Part shown: positions 44,566 to 52,104 of the stretch, one piece after another
How the letters are laid out: each line of letters starts with the position of its first letter
Position numbering within the stretch: the stretch's first letter is position 1
Origin: Bdellovibrio sp.
Lineage (GTDB): Bacteria; UBA10199; 2-02-FULL-44-16; DYJF01
Length of the DNA stretch: 59,023 bases
Assembly (NCBI GenBank): GCA_020723205.1
Contig: DYJF01000005.1
Coordinates: 1-59,023 of the forward strand
Direction of reading: 5' to 3'
The notes under the pieces: model-generated
Told to the model about the DNA's origin: nothing
The model's database searches: none
What the model saw: the letters and a program-made list of their open reading frames with translations, nothing else
Translations under genes and position numbers: made by a program

Positions 44566-45718
44566 ATCTTCGCGGTCTTCGAAATGCTGCAGCAAAAAAT
44601 CCGTCCATTGACCCTATCGCAGGGTCCGTCCTGAAGTTATCGCCGTCCTTTTCCCAGAAAAAAGTCCTCCGGAACCAATCGGCGACGTCCTCGTTCTCGT
44701 CGGGAAGGACGCTGCACGTAACATAGACAAGTCGCCCTCCCCTTTTCACAAGTTTTGACGCGTCCGCAAGTATCTCTTTTTGCTCCTTAACGCGCCGCGA
44801 GATATCCCCCATGGAGAGCCGCCATTTTATGTCGGGATTTCGTTTCAGCGTTCCGGTACCGCTGCACGGGGCGTCGACAAGGACGATGTCCGCCTTTCCC
44901 TCAAGATCTTTTTTCAATCTATCAACGGGAAGTATCTGAACGTTGTCGGCACCGGCGATCCTTGCGCGCTCCTTAAGCAGCGTCAATTTTCGTCTTTCGA
45001 TGTCGGACGCTATTATCCTTCCGTTCCCGTTCATCAGCATCGCAAGAAGAAGCGCCTTGCCGCCGGCCCCTGCGCAGTAATCTACGACAAGATCATCGCC
45101 CTTAGGGGCAACAAAAAGACCGACCATCTGGCTACCCTCGTCCTGAACCTCGAAGAGGCCTTCCTTGAACGAAACGAGTGAGGCAAGGTTTATACGTTCC
45201 GGAAGTATCAGACCAAAGGGAGAACTTTCTGTCCGAATTGAAGCAACGCCTTCACGCGCGAGCACCTCTATGAGCCCGTCACGGTCGATCTTTAAGGTAT
45301 TGGCCCTGATGACGAGCTTCCCGCCGCCATTCATGGCTGATGCGATCAGAGCCGCACGCTCCTTTCCAAAACCCCTTACGAGCCGGCTATAAATATGGTC
45401 CGGAAAGGAGAAAATAATGGCCGGCTCGCTGAACATCGTTTTTGCGTCGATCTCGATCGCGCTCACCCTTTTCAGGAACTCCTCGATCCTCTGCCGAGGA
45501 GAAGGATTTCTTATGCCGTCCGCGAATAATATGGCGTCTATGGTCCTTTGCCAGCGCATCAGACCGAAGAGGGTATCGGATATGAACCTCCTCTGCTTAG
45601 AACCGATAGCAGGATTCTTTCTGAAGAAAGATTTGAGCATCCTGTCCAAAGGCCCGGGCTCTATCTCAAAGGCCCGGAGGATGGCCTCCATATTCCGGAC
45701 CGCGGCTTTATTCTCCAT
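44564..45718 (-). CDS. rsmB: 16S rRNA m5C methyltransferase RsmB-like
   Basis: 384 residues from MENKAAVRNMEAI; a GTG 21 bases upstream is possible and neither has a clear ribosome site. N-terminal NusB-like RNA-binding part (RRFISDTLFGLMRWQ), then the SAM domain: VDYCAGAGGKALLLA, VLVDAPCSGTGTLKRNPDIKW with the first catalytic Cys, and LVYVTCSVLPDENEDV with the second. Methylates C967-type cytosines or a related rRNA site. RsmF/NSUN relatives are an alternative. Confidence 0.85.
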   Translation of the reverse strand: MENKAAVRNMEAILRAFEIEPGPLDRMLKSFFRKNPAIGSKQRRFISDTLFGLMRWQRTIDAILFADGIRNPSPRQRIEEFLKRVSAIEIDAKTMFSEPAIIFSFPDHIYSRLVRGFGKERAALIASAMNGGGKLVIRANTLKIDRDGLIEVLAREGVASIRTESSPFGLILPERINLASLVSFKEGLFEVQDEGSQMVGLFVAPKGDDLVVDYCAGAGGKALLLAMLMNGNGRIIASDIERRKLTLLKERARIAGADNVQILPVDRLKKDLEGKADIVLVDAPCSGTGTLKRNPDIKWRLSMGDISRRVKEQKEILADASKLVKRGGRLVYVTCSVLPDENEDVADWFRRTFFWEKDGDNFRTDPAIGSMDGFFAAAFRRPRR

Positions 45719-45781
45719 AACGTATGGAGAGAAACGCACTTTAGTTGACTATGTCAAGAAAAGCGTGCTAATGCCGCCCCG

Positions 45782-46393
45782 ATGCACCACTCATTCATTG
45801 ATAGATACAGCGGTCTTGACAGCCCGATACACCGGCTCGACCCGCGCATCAAGATCCCGGCGGCCGTTCTGGCCATCATTACGATTGTTGCCACGCCACC
45901 GGCGTTCACTCCGTTCGCGATATACGGAGCCGTCGCGCTGGCCCTCTGGATAGCTTCCAAACTGCCATTTCGCTACCTGCTCTCCAGAATTGCGATCACT
46001 TTGCCCTTCGTCGCCGTAATGACACTGGGAATCGCCTTCGGACGATGGCAACTGTTCATCTTCACATTGATGAGGGCGGTCCTTTCACTTTGTTTTTTGA
46101 TCCTTTTGACCTCGACAACACAATTTCCCTTACTTTTGGAGGGATTACGTCGGTACAGGTTACCTGAAGTATTACATTCACTATTGTCTTTTATGTATCG
46201 ATTTATCTATATAATTATAGATGAGTTCCACAGATTGAACCGCGGCCGTCAGTCGAGGGAAACGGGTGGTCAATTGAAGCTTTCATGGCGCGGCCGCGGA
46301 TGGATGCTTGGCACCTTTCTTATAAGGAGCATTGAACGTTCCGAAAGGGTTTATTCCGCCATGCTAGCGAGGGGTTATGCATATCGCCGTTAA
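45782..46393 (+). CDS. ecfT: energy-coupling factor transporter membrane subunit (EcfT/CbiQ)
   Basis: 203 residues, shorter than the usual 250-270. N-terminus YSGLDSPIHRLDPRIKI, four or so membrane helices, and the two cytoplasmic coupling motifs with Ala/Arg-Gly (RLNRGRQSRETGG and ERSERVYSAMLARGY). Couples ATPase motion to a substrate-specific S protein. Overlaps the ATPase gene by 17 bases. No S component lies in the window, so the substrate (vitamin or Co/Ni) cannot be told. Confidence 0.85.
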   Translation: MHHSFIDRYSGLDSPIHRLDPRIKIPAAVLAIITIVATPPAFTPFAIYGAVALALWIASKLPFRYLLSRIAITLPFVAVMTLGIAFGRWQLFIFTLMRAVLSLCFLILLTSTTQFPLLLEGLRRYRLPEVLHSLLSFMYRFIYIIIDEFHRLNRGRQSRETGGQLKLSWRGRGWMLGTFLIRSIERSERVYSAMLARGYAYRR

Positions 46394-47072
46394 CGGTCTG
46401 AATTACAGCTATCCGGACGGGCACAAGGCGCTCCACGACATTTCTCTCAATGTCTCCCGCGGTGAAAAGGTGGCTCTCGTGGGATCGAACGGGGCCGGCA
46501 AGTCCACACTCCTTTTGCATCTCAACGGTATACTGCGGGGAGACGGAAACATAACGATAGAAGGCGTCGAGTTGAGGGACGATACTATCAATGCGATCCG
46601 TAAGAAGGTCGGCATCATCTTTCAGGACCCGAACGACCAACTCTTCTGCCCCACCGTCAGAGACGACGTTGCTTTCGGTCCTGAACACTTCGGGCTCGAC
46701 GCCAGCTCTGTAGACGAAATCGTAGCCCGCTCCCTGTCCCATGTCGCCATGGGACACGCGGCGAACCGCGCTGCCCACCACTTGAGCTTGGGGGAGCGAA
46801 AGAGGGTCTCCATAGCCGCCGTTCTGGCGTGCGCGCCGGAGATACTCATCTTCGACGAACCGGCCGCGATGCTCGATCCCAGACGCAAGCGCGAGATGAT
46901 ATCGTTCATCAAAGGTTCCAACCGGACGGTGATCATAGCGACGCACGACCCGGACTTCGCCGTTCAAACCACTTCGCGATGTGTAATCATGGACAGGGGA
47001 AGAATCGTGGCTGAAGGAGACAGCAAAAGCATCTTAAACGACAGCGAGCTGCTCTCTTCGCACGGACTGTGA
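46377..47072 (+). CDS. ecfA: energy-coupling factor transporter ATPase (EcfA/CbiO)
   Basis: 231 residues. Walker A GSNGAGKST, Q-loop FQDPNDQLF typical of the ECF/CbiO group, signature LSLGERKRVSIAAVLA, Walker B ILIFDEPAAMLD, switch His ATHDPDFA. Only one ATPase gene is present, so it probably forms a homodimer as in CbiO-type modules. Good ribosome site inside the ecfT end. Confidence 0.92.
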   Translation: MHIAVNGLNYSYPDGHKALHDISLNVSRGEKVALVGSNGAGKSTLLLHLNGILRGDGNITIEGVELRDDTINAIRKKVGIIFQDPNDQLFCPTVRDDVAFGPEHFGLDASSVDEIVARSLSHVAMGHAANRAAHHLSLGERKRVSIAAVLACAPEILIFDEPAAMLDPRRKREMISFIKGSNRTVIIATHDPDFAVQTTSRCVIMDRGRIVAEGDSKSILNDSELLSSHGL

Positions 47073-48365
47073 TCAGGAAAACGGGTTCTTAAGCATTATG
47101 TGAGCGCTCCGCTCATACCCCACAGATATGATAGATACCGGGATCCCCGCTATCTCGCGGATGCGGTTCACATAATTTTGCGTTGTTTTCGGAAGCGCCT
47201 CGAACTTCCTGACCGAAGAGATGTCCTCTCTCCAGCCGGGCATGTCCTCGTAGACGGGCTCGCAACGTTTTAGATCATCCCCTGACGAAGGAAGATGGTC
47301 TATACGTACGCCGTCAAGCTCATAACCGACACAGATCCTTAGAGGGTCAATTCCAGTGAGCACATCGAGCTTCGTGACCGCAAGCATAGTGAGCCCGTTG
47401 ACCCTCTTGGCGTATTTCAAGATGACGGAATCGAACCAGCCGCAGCGGCGTTTTCTGCCGGTGGTGGCCCCGAATTCCTTGCCCTTGAGCTGCAGCTCCT
47501 CTCCTATCCTTCCCTTTTCCTCCGTCGGGAAAGGACCTTCGCCCACCCTCGTCGTGTAGGCCTTCACGATACCCAGCACGTCGTCGATCACCGTAGGACC
47601 AACGCCCGAACCGCAACACGCGGAACCCGCTATCGTGTTCGAAGATGTGACAAAGGGGTAGGTGCCGTGGTCGATGTCCAGGACCGTGCCCTGCGCACCT
47701 TCGAAAAGAACCTTATTGCCGGAACTGATGTACTTATCCAGCAGAAGGGACGTGTCCGCGGCATGATGCGACAATCGTTTGCGCCAGCCGTCCGCTTCCG
47801 CCATTAGGGCGTTCATGTCCACCGGATGACCGCCCAGAATCTCGATCAGCCGGTTCTTCTCCGGCAGGACCTGTTCCAAGCGCCTTTTGAAGACGGCCTC
47901 GTCTAACATATCGCCGAACCTTATCCCCTGCCGCGCCGCCTTGTCCTCATAGGTTGGACCGATGCCCCGCCCGGTGGTCCCGATGCGGGCGCTCCCCAGC
48001 TTCTCTTCGCGCAGCTTATCTATCTGCCTGTGGTACGGCATGACAAGATGTGCGTTCCTGCTTATCGCAAGCATCCTGGGGTCCTTGAGATACCCCTGAC
48101 TGTGGAGCCCTTCGATCTCGTCGATCAATACATCGGGATCGAGGACCACGCCGTTACCGATCATACAAAGGCAGCCAGAGTGCAAAACGCCCGAGGGTAC
48201 GAGATGAAGGATCGTCTTCGTGTCGCCTATCACAACGGTATGGCCCGCGTTGGCTCCGCCCTGATAACGCACGACCGCGTCAACGGAGGGTGTTAGAAGA
48301 TCTATGATCCTCCCCTTCCCTTCATCGCCCCACTGCGCACCCACCACAACAACGTTGTTGGACAT
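47073..48365 (-). CDS. purA: adenylosuccinate synthetase
   Basis: First committed step from IMP to AMP, GTP-dependent. 430 residues. N-terminal QWGDEGKGRIIDLLT with catalytic Asp13, GGANAGHTV, GTTGRGIGPTYEDKAAR, FEGAQGTVLDIDHGTYPFVTSSN and TGRKRRCGWFD. Convergent with ecfA, the stops nearly touching. Confidence 0.97.
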   Translation of the reverse strand: MSNNVVVVGAQWGDEGKGRIIDLLTPSVDAVVRYQGGANAGHTVVIGDTKTILHLVPSGVLHSGCLCMIGNGVVLDPDVLIDEIEGLHSQGYLKDPRMLAISRNAHLVMPYHRQIDKLREEKLGSARIGTTGRGIGPTYEDKAARQGIRFGDMLDEAVFKRRLEQVLPEKNRLIEILGGHPVDMNALMAEADGWRKRLSHHAADTSLLLDKYISSGNKVLFEGAQGTVLDIDHGTYPFVTSSNTIAGSACCGSGVGPTVIDDVLGIVKAYTTRVGEGPFPTEEKGRIGEELQLKGKEFGATTGRKRRCGWFDSVILKYAKRVNGLTMLAVTKLDVLTGIDPLRICVGYELDGVRIDHLPSSGDDLKRCEPVYEDMPGWREDISSVRKFEALPKTTQNYVNRIREIAGIPVSIISVGYERSAHIMLKNPFS

Positions 48366-48382
48366 TCTCTACCTCCCCCGAA

Positions 48383-48403
48383 CCCCTCCTTACAAAGGAG
48401 GGG
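48383..48403. repeat. CCCCTCC...GGAGGGG palindrome
   Basis: CCCCTCCTT-ACA-AAGGAGGGG between purA and argF; same family as 18347..18423 and 30859..30879. Confidence 0.7.
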
Positions 48404-48412
48404 AATAATCTG

Positions 48413-49327
48413 TTACGACATGAATTTCTCGAGTATCGCCTTTTGTATGTGCAGACGGTTCTCCGCCTGATCGAAAATGCGCGACTGCGGGCCGTCCATC
48501 ACCTCGTCGGTGATCTCCTCTCCGCGGTGCGCAGGCAGACAATGCAGTACGAACGCGTCCTTTTTGGCGAGCGCAAGCATTTTCGAGTTCACCTGATAAG
48601 GATGGAAGGTCTCCTTCTTTTCCTTTTCGCCGGCGCCCTCCTGCCCCATGCTCACCCAAGTGTCGGTGTTTATGACGTCCACACCCCTGAACGCGGCTTC
48701 CGGATCGCTCGTGACGGTGATGTTGGGATAGCCGCCCTGCTTCACCTTTCCAAGAACGAGCGCCTCCGGCTCGTATCCCTTGGGGGTCGAGATCGTGAGC
48801 TTGAAGCCGAGTATGATTGCGGCGGTGATCCATGTATTGGCCATGTTGTTGCCGTCTCCTATGTAGGAGATATGAAGCGGCCTTATGTTTCCGCGGTTTT
48901 CCGTGACGGTCATGAGGTCGGCCAGCGCCTGACACGGGTGATAAAGGTCGGTCAATCCGTTGATGACCGGCACTTGGGACGTCTTCGCCATCTTTTCGAT
49001 GCGCGTCTGCTCGAAGGTGCGGACCATTATCCCGTCGACGTAACGCGAAAGCACGCTCGCCGTGTCCTCATATGTCTCCCCGCGTCCCAGCTGCGAGGCC
49101 TCTGACGTGATGTTCAAAGCGTGGCCGCCGAGATCGTACATGGCCACTTCGAACGAAACACGCGTGCGCGTGGAGGATTTTTCAAAGACCATTGCGAGGG
49201 TCTTTCCCTTGAGCGGACGGTGCTCCTTGCCCGACCTTTTCATCTTCTTGAGCCACACACCGCGCTCCAGAAGCGCGCCGATCTCATCTGACGTCAGATC
49301 GAACAGCGAAAGAAGGTGTCTGGGCAT
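48413..49327 (-). CDS. argF: ornithine carbamoyltransferase
   Basis: Makes citrulline from ornithine and carbamoyl phosphate in arginine synthesis. 304 residues. Carbamoyl-phosphate site FEKSSTRTRVSFE, then NGLTDLYHPCQALADL and the ornithine-site Cys in LHCLPAHRGEEI. Ten bases after hslU; no other arginine genes nearby. Confidence 0.95.
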   Translation of the reverse strand: MPRHLLSLFDLTSDEIGALLERGVWLKKMKRSGKEHRPLKGKTLAMVFEKSSTRTRVSFEVAMYDLGGHALNITSEASQLGRGETYEDTASVLSRYVDGIMVRTFEQTRIEKMAKTSQVPVINGLTDLYHPCQALADLMTVTENRGNIRPLHISYIGDGNNMANTWITAAIILGFKLTISTPKGYEPEALVLGKVKQGGYPNITVTSDPEAAFRGVDVINTDTWVSMGQEGAGEKEKKETFHPYQVNSKMLALAKKDAFVLHCLPAHRGEEITDEVMDGPQSRIFDQAENRLHIQKAILEKFMS

Positions 49328-49336
49328 TTGTCCTCC

Positions 49337-50677
49337 CTATAAGATATATCTGCTAAGGTCCCTGTTCTTCACAATATCTGAAAGCGCGCTCACGACATAA
49401 TGACGGTCTATGATCACTTTCTCCCTGCCCTTTTCAGGCGCCGTGAAGGATATCTCCTCTAAAAGCTTTTCCATCACAGTGTGCAGCCGTCTGGCGCCGA
49501 TGTCCTCCATCTGGGAGTTCACCTCCGCCGCGATCTGGCAGATCTCCTTCAACGCCTCGTCGCCGAAGGACATGTCTATCCCCTCGGTCCTCATCATCGC
49601 GACGTACTGTTTCGTGAGAGAGTTGTCCGGCTCCGTCAATATTCTGTAGAATTCATCTTTGCCCAAAGAATCAAGCTCTACGCGAATGGGAAAGCGGCCC
49701 TGAAGCTCCGGGATAAGATCTGAGGGCTTCGTGGCATGAAAAGCGCCGGCGGCTATAAACAGCACGTGGTCGGTCCTGACCATTCCGTGCTTGGTGGCGA
49801 CCGTCGAACCTTCGATAATGGGGAGGATGTCGCGCTGCACGCCTTCGCGGGAAACGTCGGGGCCGTAGCGGCCTTCGCCTGATCTGGATGCGATCTTGTC
49901 TATCTCGTCTAAAAAAACAATGCCGTTCTGCTCGACCTTCTCTATCGCCTGTTTGATGACGGCTTCCATGTCTATGAGGCGGGAGGCCTCCTCTTGCGAG
50001 AGTATTTCCATGGCCTCTGCGACCTTGACGCGTTTTTTCTTAGGGCCCTTGGGCATGAAGCTGGAAAAAAGATCGCGAAGATTCGTTCCCATCTCCTCGA
50101 GACTCGTGGCGGCTACGACCTCTATGGAGGGCATCTGCGGTTTCGGCGGCTCGGGCATGAGCTCGACGTATTTGCCGTCCAGTTTTCCCCCTCGCAGAAG
50201 TTTTCGCAGTTCTTCCCTCGCCTCTTCGGGCGACTTCGCCTCTTCAAACTCCTTGGACATCTTGGGGAGCAATATATCGAGCACCTTCTCCTCGGCCATC
50301 TCCTGGGCCCTGACCTGCACCCGTTTCGTCTCATCCTCACGCACCATCTTGACAGCGATGTCGGTAAGTTCGCGGATTATCGATTCGACGTCCTTTCCGA
50401 CATAGCCCACCTCGGTGAACTTGGAGGCCTCTACCTTGATGAACGGGGCCTGCGCGAGCCGCGCAAGACGCCTCGCGATCTCCGTTTTCCCGACTCCCGT
50501 GGGCCCTATCATGATGATATTCTTGGGGACTATCTCGTCCCTGAGCGGGGGTGACACCTGCTGGCGGCGCCACCTGTTGCGAAGCGCGATAGCGACCGCC
50601 TTCTTCGCCTTGTTCTGTCCGACTATGAACCGGTCCAGTTCGGACACTATCTCTCTGGGCGTAAAATTCGCGGTCAT
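49337..50677 (-). CDS. hslU: ATP-dependent protease ATPase subunit HslU
   Basis: 446 residues. Unfoldase ring of the HslUV protease. Walker [16 protein letters not shown], pore motif segment [15 protein letters not shown], an I-domain (about 110-230), Walker [12 protein letters not shown] and a sensor/C-terminal domain ending ISRYIL-like DLSRYIL. Two bases after hslV. Confidence 0.96.
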   Translation of the reverse strand: MTANFTPREIVSELDRFIVGQNKAKKAVAIALRNRWRRQQVSPPLRDEIVPKNIIMIGPTGVGKTEIARRLARLAQAPFIKVEASKFTEVGYVGKDVESIIRELTDIAVKMVREDETKRVQVRAQEMAEEKVLDILLPKMSKEFEEAKSPEEAREELRKLLRGGKLDGKYVELMPEPPKPQMPSIEVVAATSLEEMGTNLRDLFSSFMPKGPKKKRVKVAEAMEILSQEEASRLIDMEAVIKQAIEKVEQNGIVFLDEIDKIASRSGEGRYGPDVSREGVQRDILPIIEGSTVATKHGMVRTDHVLFIAAGAFHATKPSDLIPELQGRFPIRVELDSLGKDEFYRILTEPDNSLTKQYVAMMRTEGIDMSFGDEALKEICQIAAEVNSQMEDIGARRLHTVMEKLLEEISFTAPEKGREKVIIDRHYVVSALSDIVKNRDLSRYIL

Positions 50678-50679
50678 CC

Positions 50680-51207
50680 CTAGATAACCTCTGTGTTTAT
50701 TTTGTCGTTCGTGAACACGCAGATCTCCGATGCGACCTTCATCGCCTCTTCTACGATCTTTTTCGCCGGCAGGTCAGAGTGGCGCATGAGCGCCCGTGCT
50801 GAAGCCAGCGCATACGGCCCTCCGGAGCCGATGGCCGCTACGCCGTCGTCCGGCTCAAGGACATCGCCGTTACCAGAGATCGTAAAAGTGTTCTCTTTGT
50901 CCGCAACGATCATCATCGCCTCGAGGCGGCGCAGGATCCTGTCGGTGCGCCAGTCCTTTGCAAGTTCAACCGCCGCACGCGTGAGATTTCCGCGATGTTC
51001 CTCCAGCTTGCCTTCGAACTTCTCGAAGAGAGTGAACGCATCGGCGGCGGAACCGGCAAAGCCCGCTATCACCTTGCCGTCCCCCATCGTGCGCACCTTG
51101 TTGGCGGTGCTCTTCATCACAGTGTTGTTGAAGCTCACCTGCCCGTCGCCGGCTATCGCCACTTCGCCGTTCCTCCGGACACACAGTATCGTCGTTGCAT
51201 GGAACAT
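50680..51207 (-). CDS. hslV: ATP-dependent protease peptidase subunit HslV
   Basis: 175 residues. N-terminal Thr nucleophile after a short MFHA propeptide ([14 protein letters not shown]), Lys in [12 protein letters not shown], and [17 protein letters not shown]. It pairs with HslU. The xerC-hslV-hslU order resembles codV-clpQ-clpY of Firmicutes. Confidence 0.96.
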   Translation of the reverse strand: MFHATTILCVRRNGEVAIAGDGQVSFNNTVMKSTANKVRTMGDGKVIAGFAGSAADAFTLFEKFEGKLEEHRGNLTRAAVELAKDWRTDRILRRLEAMMIVADKENTFTISGNGDVLEPDDGVAAIGSGGPYALASARALMRHSDLPAKKIVEEAMKVASEICVFTNDKINTEVI

Positions 51208-51216
51208 TTTCGCCTC

Positions 51217-52104
51217 CTATGCCTTCGGATGCGCCTTGTCGTAGACCTCCATCATTTTTTCGATGCCGACGTGCGTGTATTTCTGGGTCGTCGAAAGACT
51301 GGAGTGGCCCAAGAGCTCCTGAATTCCGCGCATATCCGCGCCGGCGTTCAGGAGATGCGTAGCAAACGTGTGACGCAATACGTGCGGGGTCGCCGCCTTT
51401 TGTATCCCGCTCTGTCTTAGGTATTTGATCATCATGCGCTCGATCGCCCGCGTTGAGAGCCGTGTGCCGTTCCTGTTCACGAAGATCGCCGTGTTCACGG
51501 CCGAATCTCCGGCGAGGGCCGGCCTTAGATCGAGATAGTTCTTGAGGGCATCACACGCCTTTTTTCCGACGGGAACCATTCTTTCCTTCCTTCCCTTTCC
51601 CAGCACCCTCACGACACCGTCATCAACGTTTAAGTCCCCCCTATTCAGGCCAACGAGCTCGCTTACGCGAAGACCGGACGCATATAACAGCTCCATGATC
51701 GCCTTGTCGCGCCTGCCCAAGGCGCCGGTCGCGTCCGGCGTTTCAAGGAGCGCGAATACCTCGTCGACCGTCAGGAATTTAGGGACCCTCTTCGGGACCT
51801 TGGGGGCAGGAACCTCTTTCGCGGGGTTATCCTTCACGGTCCCCCTCTTTACGCAGTAGTCGAAAAAGCTCCTTAGACTTGAAAGTTTTCTCGCGATCGA
51901 TGTGGGGTTCTTTTTTCCGAAGAGCGTGCCGAGATATTCGCGCACGACGGCATGATCTATCTCCGTGACCTTCATTCCCCTGCGGCGGTTCTGCATGAAA
52001 TTGCTGAACTGCGCAAGGTCAACGAGGTAGTTCTTTACGGTATGTGAGGACGCCCTTCTTTCAGTTTCAAGATAGGAAGAAAAGTCGTTGATGAGATCTT
52101 TCAT
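51217..52104 (-). CDS. xerC: site-specific tyrosine recombinase XerC
   Basis: 295 residues. N-terminal SAM-like core-binding domain; catalytic set ASGLRVSELVGL (Arg), GKGRKERMVP (Lys), HVLRHTFATHLL (His-Arg), LLGHSSLSTTQKYTH (His, Tyr). Resolves chromosome dimers at dif. Being in the dprA-topA-xerC-hslVU neighbourhood, it is the housekeeping enzyme and not an integrase. The start overlaps the upstream TSP3 gene by 38 bases; AGGGGGCGG lies before it. Confidence 0.92.
   Translation of the reverse strand: MKDLINDFSSYLETERRASSHTVKNYLVDLAQFSNFMQNRRRGMKVTEIDHAVVREYLGTLFGKKNPTSIARKLSSLRSFFDYCVKRGTVKDNPAKEVPAPKVPKRVPKFLTVDEVFALLETPDATGALGRRDKAIMELLYASGLRVSELVGLNRGDLNVDDGVVRVLGKGRKERMVPVGKKACDALKNYLDLRPALAGDSAVNTAIFVNRNGTRLSTRAIERMMIKYLRQSGIQKAATPHVLRHTFATHLLNAGADMRGIQELLGHSSLSTTQKYTHVGIEKMMEVYDKAHPKA

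Noticed and set aside
51217..52104. Integrase of a mobile element
   Set aside because: XerC-type length and the topA/hslVU neighbourhood indicate the housekeeping dimer-resolution recombinase; no attachment sites or cargo are adjacent.
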